Below, one piece after another: positions 34,251-42,709 of a stretch of 64,000 nt of DNA. The translations under genes and the position numbers were made by a program. This DNA comes from CANHBY01 sp046342195. Lineage in GTDB: Bacteria; Pseudomonadota; Gammaproteobacteria; Burkholderiales; Burkholderiaceae_C. Below the pieces are notes generated by a model. The model ran no database searches. It was not told where the DNA came from and saw nothing but the letters and a program-made list of their open reading frames with translations. The DNA lies in assembly GCA_046342195.1 (NCBI GenBank), contig JBKDQE010000035.1, positions 3,687 through 67,686 of the forward strand. Direction: 5' to 3'. How positions within the stretch are numbered: position 1 is the stretch's first letter; each line of letters begins with the position of its first letter.

Positions 34251-34703
34251 TTAATTTGGGGGGTACACCACCACAAAAGGGCCCAAGCCATCAGTGCGCA
34301 GGGTCATCTCCTGCTGGTCTAGCCTTAAAGTGACCTGCTGCTGTGCAATCAAAGGCTCGGGCCCCAACACAAGCCCCTTGGCACCCCGAACCTCGGCCAC
34401 CATGCGAGGGTTCATCCATTGGGTCGGCATGGCCTCGGTTTCAGGCAAGCCCTTGAACTCAAAGTCGATCGAGCCTGATGACGCCCCTCCCCCGCTGCGT
34501 GGAACCCAGGTCACGGTTACTCCCGAGGCCCGGGATTGTGCGCGCGCACTTTCCAGCAAAGCACTCAGGCGGGCCGCCTCCCTTTCAAGGCGACTTGCAT
34601 CAGGGTCTCGCAAGGCCAGTGTTGTCACTGCAGCCGCCAAACCAATCAGGGCCAGCACCACCAGCAATTCAATCAGCGTAAAACCTTGAGAGAACCTCTG
34701 CAT
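34251..34703 (-). CDS. gspH: type II secretion minor pseudopilin H
   Basis: A 150-residue GspH with cleavage motif QGFTLIELLVVLALIGLAAA and a beta-rich domain with ..LVLGPEPLIAQQQVTLRLD. ATG 34703 gives the normal short leader (MQRFSQG); an upstream extension to 34754 is unlikely. Confidence 0.92.
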   Translation of the reverse strand: MQRFSQGFTLIELLVVLALIGLAAAVTTLALRDPDASRLEREAARLSALLESARAQSRASGVTVTWVPRSGGGASSGSIDFEFKGLPETEAMPTQWMNPRMVAEVRGAKGLVLGPEPLIAQQQVTLRLDQQEMTLRTDGLGPFVVVYPPN

Positions 34704-34744
34704 AAGCACTCCTGACGATGCCGCATTGTTTTGCGTTTGAAGGG

Positions 34745-35203
34745 CTACTGCCAAGAGCCAATATCAGCATTCTTGCCTTCCCCTCCGGCCACACCATCGG
34801 CGCCCCAACTAAAAACATCAATCTCACCCTTGATTCCAGGATTCATGTATTGATAAGACTTGCCCCAAGGGTCATTGGGAAGCTTTTCCAGGTAAGGCTT
34901 CCAGTTGGGGGGAACACTGCCCACAGCCGGTTTGCTCACCAAGGCCTGCAGCCCTTGCTCGGTACTGGGGTAACGCTGGTTATCGAGCCGATAAAGCTTG
35001 AGTGCCTGCATCAGATTGTTCACATCGGTGCGAGCGGCAGTCACGCGGGCCTCATCGGCGCGTTCCAGGACATTGGGCACAATCAGGGCAGCCAGTAAAC
35101 CAATAATGACCAACACCACCATCAGTTCAATCAAGGTAAACCCCTTGAGCAAAATCAAGCGTCGGGCGCGGCACGTTGAAGACAAAGAGCAATCAAGGGA
35201 CAT
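34745..35203 (-). CDS. gspG: type II secretion major pseudopilin G
   Basis: About 152 residues with a long leader ending in LLKG, then FTLIELMVVLVIIGLLAALI. The mature part has the GspG landmarks NLMQALKLYRLDNQRYPSTEQGL, ..WKPYLEKLPNDPWG and a C-terminal Ca-binding-like loop in DVFSWGADG. ATG 35203 and ATG 35218 are both possible starts. It is first in the minus-strand operon and divergent from gspC by roughly 90 bp. Confidence 0.94.
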   Translation of the reverse strand: MSLDCSLSSTCRARRLILLKGFTLIELMVVLVIIGLLAALIVPNVLERADEARVTAARTDVNNLMQALKLYRLDNQRYPSTEQGLQALVSKPAVGSVPPNWKPYLEKLPNDPWGKSYQYMNPGIKGEIDVFSWGADGVAGGEGKNADIGSWQ

Positions 35204-35295
35204 TCTCAAAAAATCCATAACAGGGTGGTCATAAATTTCTACACCAAAGCTTGAAACAGTGTTGCAGACGTCAATAGCTGCATCATAATCCCCCC

Positions 35296-35802
35296 ATGTC
35301 ATTCCGAATAGTCTCATTGATGGTGTGGGGCATGGCCTCGGCAACTGTCATGTTCTGGATGTTACGCCTTGGCATCAATGCCCCCCCGGCTCCCGCCTAT
35401 GCGGTGGTTGAGCTCTCTGATCGCCTTGCCAGCGAAGACCTCTCCCGTTTGCTGGGCGCTGAAGCATCTTCCAGTGAACCAGGGCCATCATCCTCCCCTC
35501 CGCCTGAAGCTGCACGCTTTCAGTTGGTAGGGCTGGTGGCAGGGCTGACGCCCGAATCAGCCTCTGCGCTGGCACTGATCGCCGTTGATGGAAAGCCTGC
35601 CAAGCCCTATGCAGTTGGGGCGCGCATCGGGGGCACTTGGGTTGTCCAGTCAGTTTCCCGGCGCTCTGTGGCCCTAGGGCCGGAAGGATCCCAGGCACCA
35701 GGAGTGATGCTGGAAATTCCCGCCTTGCCTCCCGCCTCTACCGGCAACCTCGAACCGGCCACCATGTCGCCTGACCCAGCTCAACCTAAAAACAAGCGAT
35801 AA
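35296..35802 (+). CDS. gspC: type II secretion protein C, short form
   Basis: A 168-residue GspC-like protein with one N-terminal membrane helix (FRIVSLMVWGMASATVMFWML) and an HR domain (FQLVGLVAGLTP, ALIAVDGKPAKPYAVGARI, VVQSVSRRSVALG). It ends in a Pro-rich tail with no PDZ or coiled-coil domain, so it is shorter than the classical GspC. It links the inner platform to the secretin. It is the only gsp gene on the plus strand, an arrangement known in Burkholderia. Its end overlaps the ilvA end by 22 bp, tail to tail. Confidence 0.85.
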   Translation: MSFRIVSLMVWGMASATVMFWMLRLGINAPPAPAYAVVELSDRLASEDLSRLLGAEASSSEPGPSSSPPPEAARFQLVGLVAGLTPESASALALIAVDGKPAKPYAVGARIGGTWVVQSVSRRSVALGPEGSQAPGVMLEIPALPPASTGNLEPATMSPDPAQPKNKR

Positions 35803-37334
35803 GCCGGGTTGTCTGTTTCATCCACGCACGGGTAAGCCAGCGTCTTCAAAAATTCTTTCAAAGCCTGCTTATCAGCCCTAGGCACCTGAATACCCACGAG
35901 AATGCGACCGTAATCCGCGCCCTGATTGCGGTAATGAAATAAACTGATATTCCAATCCGGGTGCATGCTGGATAAAAACCGCATCAAGGCGCCTGGTCGC
36001 TCCGGGAAAACAAACCGGTACAAGCGCTCATCTTGGGCCAACTCACTGCGCCCCCCCACCAAGTGGCGCAGATGGCTCAGCGCCAACTCATCGTGGCTCA
36101 AGTCCAGGGCAGAAAAGCCGGCATGCGCAAGAGCCTGAACAAGCTGAATAGACTCATCACGGCTCGAAATTGTCACACCTACAAACACATGCGCTTTTTG
36201 TGCATCGGAAATCCGGTAATTAAATTCGGTGACCGAGCGCTGACCGATCACTTCACAGAACCTTTTGAAACTACCGCGTTCTTCGGGAATCGTCACGGCG
36301 AACAAGGCTTCACGCGATTCTCCCAGCTCCGCCCGCTCAGCAGCAAAGCGAAGCCGGTCAAAGTTCATGTTGGCACCACACGTAATGGCCACCAAAGTCT
36401 GGCCCTTCACACCATGTGTTTCGACATACTGCTTCACAGCAGCCACCCCCAGCGCACCTGCCGGCTCCAAAATGCTGCGAGTGTCTTCAAACACATCTTT
36501 AATCGCCGCGCACACAGCATCGGTATCGACAAGAATAAAATCGTCCACGAGGTGGCGCGTCAGGCGGAATGTTTCCTCGCCCACTTTTTTGACCGCAGTG
36601 CCATCTGAAAACAAGCCGACATCGCTTAACTCCAGTCGCCGACCTGCCCGAACCGACTGAACCATAGCGTCAGAATCAATGGTTTGCACCCCGATCACCT
36701 GGATCTCCGGGCGCACCGCCTTGATGTAAGCCGCCACCCCCGAAATCAGCCCCCCTCCTCCAATGGCCACGAACACCGCATCCATTGGCCCCTGATGCTG
36801 ACGCAAAATTTCCATGGCAATGGTGCCTTGACCGGCGATGACATCAGGGTCATCAAAGGGGTGTACGAATGTCAAACCCTCAGACGTCTCCAGGCTCAAA
36901 GCATGCCGATAAGCATCAGAGTAACTGTCGCCGTGCAAAACGACCTCGGCACCCAACGCCTTGACCGCATCAATTTTTAACCGTGGCGTCGTGGTGGGCA
37001 TCACGATCAATGCCCTGCACCCCAAGCGTTTGGCACCCAGCGCCACCCCTTGGGCGTGGTTACCGGCAGAAGCGCAAATGACGCCACGATCAAGCTGTGG
37101 CTTACTCAAATGGGCCATTTTGTTGTAGGCCCCGCGCAATTTGAAGCTGAACACCGGCTGGGTATCTTCCCGCTTCAACAACACCTGATTGCCCAGTCGC
37201 TCTGAAAGCCTGCGCGCCGGCTCCAGCAAAGATTCAATGGCCACGTCATAAACCCGTGCGTTCAAAATTCTCTTTAAATAAAGCGACAAATCAAGAGGGG
37301 CAACATCAGAAGGGGCGCTTTTCGTCTTTGGCAT
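35781..37334 (-). CDS. ilvA: threonine deaminase
   Basis: A 517-residue PLP enzyme. The Schiff-base Lys is in VFSFKLRGAYNKM, the phosphate-binding loop is AIGGGGLISG, and SAGNHAQGVA is also present. Two C-terminal ACT-like regulatory domains (about residues 335-510) contain PERPGALMRFLSS. It converts threonine to 2-oxobutyrate, the first step to isoleucine, with feedback control by Ile. ATG 37334 starts the conserved part. A terminator-like hairpin on this strand lies in its leader and could regulate it. Confidence 0.95.
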   Translation of the reverse strand: MPKTKSAPSDVAPLDLSLYLKRILNARVYDVAIESLLEPARRLSERLGNQVLLKREDTQPVFSFKLRGAYNKMAHLSKPQLDRGVICASAGNHAQGVALGAKRLGCRALIVMPTTTPRLKIDAVKALGAEVVLHGDSYSDAYRHALSLETSEGLTFVHPFDDPDVIAGQGTIAMEILRQHQGPMDAVFVAIGGGGLISGVAAYIKAVRPEIQVIGVQTIDSDAMVQSVRAGRRLELSDVGLFSDGTAVKKVGEETFRLTRHLVDDFILVDTDAVCAAIKDVFEDTRSILEPAGALGVAAVKQYVETHGVKGQTLVAITCGANMNFDRLRFAAERAELGESREALFAVTIPEERGSFKRFCEVIGQRSVTEFNYRISDAQKAHVFVGVTISSRDESIQLVQALAHAGFSALDLSHDELALSHLRHLVGGRSELAQDERLYRFVFPERPGALMRFLSSMHPDWNISLFHYRNQGADYGRILVGIQVPRADKQALKEFLKTLAYPCVDETDNPAYRLFLG

Positions 37335-37450
37335 GGCAAGCCCATAGGCGCGTTGAACATCAAAAATCAAAAGGGCCAGATGACCCGGAGAGAGCCCCGA
37401 ATCATACGATGCCGGCTGCGGATCTTCCCAACCAGGGCCTGTTAATCAGG

Positions 37451-37481
37451 CAAAAAAAACCCAAGGCGATAAAGCCTTGGG
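37451..37481 (-). terminator. strong minus-strand terminator in the ilvA leader (possible attenuator)
   Basis: On the minus strand CCCAAGGC pairs with GCCTTGGG across a TTTATC loop, followed by eight T (plus-strand A run at 37452-37459). It is about 117 bp upstream of the ilvA start, and no minus-strand gene ends close above it. Just upstream lies a smaller hairpin TCCACC..GGTGGA. Confidence 0.75.
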
Positions 37482-37553
37482 CCAATCCACCCGTGAAGGT
37501 GGAGGAGACAAACTGGAGCGGACATTTCACACCTATCCAAGCCATTGAGGGTC

Positions 37554-37582
37554 AGTGTACGCGCGAATATGCTGCAACGCAA
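37554..37582 (-). promoter_or_regulatory. candidate promoter for the ilvA leader
   Basis: On the minus strand TTGCGT (37582-37577), 17 bp, then TACACT (37559-37554). Transcription would start near 37547 and run through the terminator hairpin toward ilvA. The hexamers match the sigma-70 consensus only partly. Confidence 0.35.
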
Positions 37583-37625
37583 CATTCAGAGGGGTGTCAA
37601 AATGGTGCTTTTAGGAGATTATTCT

Positions 37626-38048
37626 ATGGAGTGCATCCTCAATTGGCAGCCTGAGTCGGGTATGGCTTTTGTGGCTGAAACGGGGAGTGGCCATCTTTTG
37701 ACCATGGATGGCTCGGTCGAAGGTGGCGGACGCAACCTGGCACCCCGGCCGATGGAAACGGTTCTGGCAGGCACCGGCGGCTGCACCGCCTACGATGTGG
37801 TGCTGATTCTTCAACGCGGTCGCCATGCTGTGAAGGGCTGCCAAGTCAAGCTTACCGCCGAGCGGGCCCCGACAGACCCCAAAGTTTTCACCCGCATTCA
37901 CATGCATTTCACCGTCACAGGCCACGCAGTACCGCCAGCGGCCATTGAACGCGCCATTGCCTTGAGCCATGAAAAATACTGCTCCGCCAGCATCATGCTG
38001 GGCAAAACCGCGACCATCACGACAAGTTTTGAGCAAATTGAAGTTTAA
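37626..38048 (+). CDS. OsmC family peroxiredoxin-like protein
   Basis: A 140-residue OsmC/YhfA-like protein. The two redox Cys are in TGGCTAYDVVLIL and EKYCSASIML, both in the usual OsmC context. OsmC proteins reduce organic hydroperoxides, though the YhfA branch has no proven substrate. AGGAG precedes ATG 37626. It is convergent with coq7. Confidence 0.9.
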   Translation: MECILNWQPESGMAFVAETGSGHLLTMDGSVEGGGRNLAPRPMETVLAGTGGCTAYDVVLILQRGRHAVKGCQVKLTAERAPTDPKVFTRIHMHFTVTGHAVPPAAIERAIALSHEKYCSASIMLGKTATITTSFEQIEV

Positions 38049-38054
38049 CTGGCA

Positions 38055-38073
38055 CCCAGCAGGCTGGGCTTTT
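38055..38073 (+). terminator. small terminator-like hairpin after the OsmC gene
   Basis: CCCAG at 38055-38059 pairs with CTGGG at 38064-38068 across CAGG, followed by CTTTTG. It lies between two convergent genes and is weak. Confidence 0.45.
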
Positions 38074-38074
38074 G

Positions 38075-38710
38075 TCAAACCCAGCGTGCGGTGGTGGTCA
38101 TGACCTTTCCGGCGCAATGCATCAAGCCCTTGACAACGGCAGGCAACTCCTTGGCCCCAGCCTCCTGGGCCTCCAAGGCATGCCTTGCTTCATCGAGCTT
38201 CATTTGTTCCACGATGGCTCTTGAGGCTGAATCTTCCTTGGGCAGGCGATCGAGGTGGCTGGCCAAGTGCGCCTCCACCTGTCGTTCGGTTTCCACCACA
38301 AACCCTAAGCTGATGGCATCACCCGCTTTGCCTGCCAGCCAACCCAAACCAAAAGCCCCCGCATACCAGAGGGGGTTCAGCCTTGAGGTGTAAGTGCCCA
38401 ATGCTTCGACGCGGGCTTGTGTCCAGGCGAGGTGGTCTTCTTCTTCCCGGGCTGCCGCCTCAAAAAGCGCTCGCAATTTGGCCGAAGGCGTCGCCGCAGC
38501 CTGGGCTTGGTACAGCGCTTGGGCACACACCTCGCCCACATGGTTGACGCGCATCAAGGCACCGGCAAGTTTGCGCGCTTCGGCAGAAGGCCAATTTGCC
38601 GCATTGGCAGCCACCGGAGCGGGCCGATGACTGTGGTGTTGACCCCACACGGTTCGGATGGCGTTGTCAAAGGAGTTTAAAAACCGATCAACAGAAGAGA
38701 AGTGGCGCAT
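38075..38710 (-). CDS. coq7: 2-polyprenyl-3-methyl-6-methoxy-1,4-benzoquinone monooxygenase
   Basis: A 211-residue di-iron hydroxylase of the Coq7 family. Iron ligands are in MRVNHVGEVCAQALY, EEDHLAWT, ETERQVEAHL and MKLDEARHALEA, giving two ExxH-type sites. It performs the late hydroxylation in ubiquinone synthesis at the membrane. AGGA precedes ATG 38710. It is divergent from the porin. Confidence 0.93.
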   Translation of the reverse strand: MRHFSSVDRFLNSFDNAIRTVWGQHHSHRPAPVAANAANWPSAEARKLAGALMRVNHVGEVCAQALYQAQAAATPSAKLRALFEAAAREEEDHLAWTQARVEALGTYTSRLNPLWYAGAFGLGWLAGKAGDAISLGFVVETERQVEAHLASHLDRLPKEDSASRAIVEQMKLDEARHALEAQEAGAKELPAVVKGLMHCAGKVMTTTARWV

Positions 38711-38918
38711 AAATTGTCCTGGAAGCATTTCTGATTCTGCGTCGATGCACCCACCCAAGTTGTTGCATTATCGCGACAAAAAAGCCTGTTTTTGGCCAAA
38801 AAGCTATGCACCCTCCGGGCCTTCTGTTGCAATCGCATCAGCTTCCCAATTGGAGGTCGGCCTCAAAAAACCGTTATCGTGCTTGCGGCCCCGAATTTAA
38901 CCTTGGAGAAAAATTGCA

Positions 38919-39968
38919 ATGAAAAAATCCCTGATCGCTTTGGCCATTCTGGCTTCAGCTGGCGCCGCTTCTGCCCAGTCCAATTTCACCCTGTATGGCG
39001 TCGTTGATGCCGCCTTGGCTCACGAAAAAGGTGATGGCAGCGTCCGCAAGCTGAATTCCGGCCAATTGAATGGTTCCCGCTTTGGCCTTCGCGGCACTGA
39101 AGATCTGGGTGGCGGCCTGAAGGGGGCATTCCAAATTGAAAACGGCTTCAACATTGACACCGGCACACAAGCCCAAGGAGGCCGCCTGTTTGGCCGTCAA
39201 GCCTGGGTCGGCGTTGAAGGTGACTTCGGTGCTGTCCGCTTGGGTCGTCAATACACCCCGCTGGGCAACGTTGCCGACATGATCGGCACCAAGCCTTATG
39301 ACGTTCTCACCCTTGCCGGCACCTACGGCGCCAACGGCGGCTACCGTGCTGACAATGCCATCAATTACAAGAGCCCTTCTCTCAATGGACTGACCATTGA
39401 AGGCCAATACACCTTGGCGATCGGCTCCAGCGCTCCTGGGGTTGAAACCAATACTGCTCCCAGCGCCAAGGCTGGCCGTGGCGTGAGCTTCAATGTTCAA
39501 TACGCTCAAGGCCCCATCCGCGCTGGTGTAGGTTACCTGGGCCTCGAAGACGTCAATTCTGGCCTGGCCAACTCGCAAAAACGTGCCGAGTGGATTTTGG
39601 TCGCTGGCTACAACTTTGGCATGGCTGACGTGACCGCTTACTACAGCAACACCGAATTGGGCGATGCTGCCGTCAAGCTTCCCAAGAAGATGACCATCGC
39701 TGGCTTGCAAGCCGCCTTCCCCTTCGGCGCTTTCACCGTCACCCCTGGTTTGGCAATGGCCAAAGACGTCAATGGCTCGAATGCGTCAGCCAAAGACAAC
39801 GTCAACTTCTACACCTTGCAAGCCAAGTACGACCTGTCCAAGCGCACGGCTCTTTACGGCTTGGCCACCATTGCAGACAACGCCGCTGCAGCGAACAAGG
39901 GCTTCAACAACCCCAAGCTTGACTCCAACTCCTATGGAATTGAAGTTGGCGTTCGCCACAGCTTCTGA
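38919..39968 (+). CDS. Gram-negative trimeric porin
   Basis: A 349-residue general porin of the betaproteobacterial type. A 19-20-residue signal peptide ends ASAGAASAQS. The mature chain starts NFTLYGVVDAALAHE, contains LNGSRFGLRGTEDLGGGLKG, RLFGRQAWVGVEGDFG and VRLGRQYTPLG, and ends in ..VGVRHSF with the terminal Phe needed for outer-membrane insertion. It forms a 16-strand barrel for small solutes. GGAG lies about 12 bases before ATG 38919. Codon use is strongly biased, as in a highly expressed gene. A terminator follows. Confidence 0.95.
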   Translation: MKKSLIALAILASAGAASAQSNFTLYGVVDAALAHEKGDGSVRKLNSGQLNGSRFGLRGTEDLGGGLKGAFQIENGFNIDTGTQAQGGRLFGRQAWVGVEGDFGAVRLGRQYTPLGNVADMIGTKPYDVLTLAGTYGANGGYRADNAINYKSPSLNGLTIEGQYTLAIGSSAPGVETNTAPSAKAGRGVSFNVQYAQGPIRAGVGYLGLEDVNSGLANSQKRAEWILVAGYNFGMADVTAYYSNTELGDAAVKLPKKMTIAGLQAAFPFGAFTVTPGLAMAKDVNGSNASAKDNVNFYTLQAKYDLSKRTALYGLATIADNAAAANKGFNNPKLDSNSYGIEVGVRHSF

Positions 39969-40008
39969 TGGTTGAGAGGCCTGAAGGCCTCTGATCTCAG
40001 GTTCAAAA

Positions 40009-40031
40009 ACCGCCCTTTAGGGCGGTTTTTT
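40009..40031 (+). terminator. intrinsic terminator of the porin gene
   Basis: ACCGCCC at 40009-40015 pairs with GGGCGGT at 40020-40026 around TTTA, followed by TTTTT. An extra perfect hairpin AGAGGCCT..AGGCCTCT lies at 39975-39992. Confidence 0.93.
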
Positions 40032-40069
40032 CGTCAGATTCCCATGAAGCCATGTCGCAAAGCATGCCA

Positions 40070-41554
40070 TTACTTTGAGGGCTTGCGCAGGCGTTCTGCG
40101 ACTGCATTGCCTTGAGTTTGAGAAGCCTTTCGTCGCCCCTTTTTGGTGGAAGGCTGTACTTCAAGTGAAGGGGCCGCAGAAACGGGGGGCAAAACCCCAA
40201 AAGTTGCCACATTTCCGACCAAGGCGGTGTTTGCAAAAAGACGCACAGGAACCACCGCATACTGGCCATCCACCTTGACCATCCCGACATTTTGATCGTC
40301 GATCTTGATCCAGTAATCACCAGGGGCAAGGTACCCGCGAACCACATAGACTCTTTCAGGCAACATACGCCACATGCGCTCATCCGGTTGTTCTGTGGCA
40401 ATGGAGGCAGCGGGTGTCCCCCCCTCCAAAAACAATCCTGATTTTTTGGTCGCTTGATCCTGGGGTAAAGTCTTTGTAATCAATCGGGTCGCCCCTCGCA
40501 AAATCACTCTGGGCATTTCATCTTTTAATGCGCGGCGGGCCATCAGATTAAAATCAACCACCAGCTCTGGCTTCCATGAAATCGGGCCCACCTGAACCGA
40601 AGAAAGGTGAGGCGTCAGGGAGGGCGTGATCACAGGGTAAGAAAAAGAGGCCGTTACAAACCCCCGCTCAGTAGGCACGGGCACAGTGAAGGCCACGGGC
40701 TTGCGGGCCGGCACCGAGCCGGCCTCGATCAAAAACAAAACATCGGTTTTCCTTTGCTGGCGGCGATGAGTGAATTGAGTGCGCTTCTCTAATTCACGCA
40801 AGCCATCTTCCAAAATGGCAGAATGGGGCTTGATCTCAATGGCTTTGCGGTACCCCGGAGCGGCCAAGCCAGGTTCATTCAGAACTTCATAAAGAAAACC
40901 CGCCAAATAGTGGCTCAGTGCATTTTGATAGCCATTTTTGAGCGCCAATACCTTGGCGTCATTGATCGTCTCTACAGGATAGCCATTGATCTCCTGGCCG
41001 GTCAGCTTGACTCCTTGTTCTCTGGCATGTTCTTCGGCTTGGGCTATTTCCCGGGCTCGCAATGCGGCAATCAAGGCCTCACGCTCATGGGTTCGCCTGA
41101 TATCTATCCGGGCGTTTTCCCAATCGCCGAGGGCCATGCGGTTGAGCGCCAAGCGGGTTGTCAGCATCACTTTTTCATAATCTTGGCCCTCATAGGGCTT
41201 GAATTTCTCACTGGCAAACGCGGCTCCGAGCGTGCTCAAGGGCTTCGAGGGGCTGCTCGTGGCAGTTTCTTCCCATTGTTTGATGATTTCGTCGGCCTGC
41301 AAAAGGGCCGCATTACTGTCAGAGTATTGGCGGCCCAAGCGTAATAATTCGGCACGCTCCAGGTTATAAAGTATTTGCTTTTTGGCCTCAGGAGAAGGGG
41401 CTGTCGCATCAAGCTTGGCGATAGCCGCTTCAATACTGCCGGATTCTGCCGCCACCTGAGCTGAAAATATGTCCTCATCGTGGCTTTGCATGGTGGCACA
41501 GCCGCTGGTCAGCAGGACCATCGCCAATGCCGGAGCTGTCCATTTAATTTTCAC
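40070..41554 (-). CDS. COG3014-type lipoprotein with TPR-like repeats
   Basis: A 494-residue lipoprotein. The signal peptide ends in VLLTSGC at about residue 18. The first half has TPR-like helices (LYNLERAELLRLGRQY, ALNRMALGDWENARIDIRR, ALSHYLAGFLYEVLNEPG). The second half is beta-rich. I recognise this as the COG3014 family of uncharacterised lipoproteins. The start is taken as GTG 41554 with a GAGAGG site; upstream ATG codons would extend the protein away from the signal peptide. In other bacteria these genes sit with YcfL/LpoB-like partners, which are not present here. Confidence 0.8.
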   Translation of the reverse strand: MKIKWTAPALAMVLLTSGCATMQSHDEDIFSAQVAAESGSIEAAIAKLDATAPSPEAKKQILYNLERAELLRLGRQYSDSNAALLQADEIIKQWEETATSSPSKPLSTLGAAFASEKFKPYEGQDYEKVMLTTRLALNRMALGDWENARIDIRRTHEREALIAALRAREIAQAEEHAREQGVKLTGQEINGYPVETINDAKVLALKNGYQNALSHYLAGFLYEVLNEPGLAAPGYRKAIEIKPHSAILEDGLRELEKRTQFTHRRQQRKTDVLFLIEAGSVPARKPVAFTVPVPTERGFVTASFSYPVITPSLTPHLSSVQVGPISWKPELVVDFNLMARRALKDEMPRVILRGATRLITKTLPQDQATKKSGLFLEGGTPAASIATEQPDERMWRMLPERVYVVRGYLAPGDYWIKIDDQNVGMVKVDGQYAVVPVRLFANTALVGNVATFGVLPPVSAAPSLEVQPSTKKGRRKASQTQGNAVAERLRKPSK

Positions 41555-41816
41555 CAAAACCTCTCTCCTCTCAGCAAAAACATTCAGCACCCTGCCAACA
41601 AACACTTGAGCGGGAACAAACAAAGTGTCCCATTTGCCGACCATTCAGCCCCCAAAAAAATGCACACTTATGGCCAAGCTCTGCAAAATTAATGACAGAT
41701 CATCGAATTTTTTCCGGGCCGCTGATGCCCGAAACTTTTTCTCCCTCCCAACTCAAAAGCGCCACTTCGGCCATGGGTTGTGCAGATTTTGACCCTCCCT
41801 CATCTCGACCGATCCC

Positions 41817-42644
41817 ATGAAAAAAATCCCCCTGCCTTCACTTCAAATGGCTTTCATCGGTGGCGGCAACATGGCGCAGGCGATCATCGCCGGCCTGATC
41901 CGATCCGGGTACCCTGCAAACGCCATACAGGTTGTCGAACCCGTCGCCGCACAACGTTCGCTGCTGGAATCAAAGTGGGGTTTGAATTGCCGGGCTTTTC
42001 CCTCAGAAGAACTCAGCCGGACAGATATGCTGGTGTGGGCGGTGAAGCCGCAGAGCTTCGCGCAGGCCGCAACCGACGTAGCCCGCTTGACGCAACAAGC
42101 TGTGCACATCAGTGTGATGGCTGGCATTTCCACAGACACCCTTGCCAATCGTCTTCAAACTGAGCGCATCATCCGTGCCATGCCTAATACCCCCGCGATG
42201 ATCGGACAAGGTATCTCGGGCCTTTTTGCCCGTCATTCAGTTTCTATCGCAGAACGCAGGCAGGCTGAATGGCTGCTAAGCTGCACCGGGGAGGTTCTGT
42301 GGTTTGATCAGGAAGATGCCCTGGATGCCGTCACGGCCATCTCAGGCTCAGGGCCTGCCTATGTTTTTTTCATGATGGAAGCCTTGGTTGAGGCCGCTCA
42401 AAACTTGGGCCTGAGCGCCCAGCAGGGCCTTGCTTTGGCACTGGCCACGTTCAAGGGTGCCACGGCACTGGCCCTTGATTCAACAGAGCCGCCCCAAGAT
42501 CTGCGGCAAAAAGTAACCTCCAAGGGAGGCACCACCCATGCCGCAATTTCACATCTTGAAAGCCAGGGAGTGCGGGAGACCTTCATTCAGGCGGTGATCG
42601 CCGCGCGTGACCGGGCTCGCCAAATGGGCAAGGAATTGTGCTGA
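41817..42644 (+). CDS. proC: pyrroline-5-carboxylate reductase
   Basis: A 275-residue enzyme of proline synthesis. The NADPH-binding FIGGGNMAQAIIAGL is at residues 13-27, then WAVKPQ, RAMPNTPAMIGQGISG, and the family signature ISGSGPAYVFFMMEAL..TSKGGTTHAAI. It reduces P5C to proline. The 262 bp between the lipoprotein start and proC contain no clear feature. Confidence 0.95.
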   Translation: MKKIPLPSLQMAFIGGGNMAQAIIAGLIRSGYPANAIQVVEPVAAQRSLLESKWGLNCRAFPSEELSRTDMLVWAVKPQSFAQAATDVARLTQQAVHISVMAGISTDTLANRLQTERIIRAMPNTPAMIGQGISGLFARHSVSIAERRQAEWLLSCTGEVLWFDQEDALDAVTAISGSGPAYVFFMMEALVEAAQNLGLSAQQGLALALATFKGATALALDSTEPPQDLRQKVTSKGGTTHAAISHLESQGVRETFIQAVIAARDRARQMGKELC

Positions 42645-42709
42645 ACATGAGGGTATCAAGTCGGCTTGGTTCTTTGAGACGCCTGCCGGGCGGGTGTGCT
42701 GTGGCTTTG

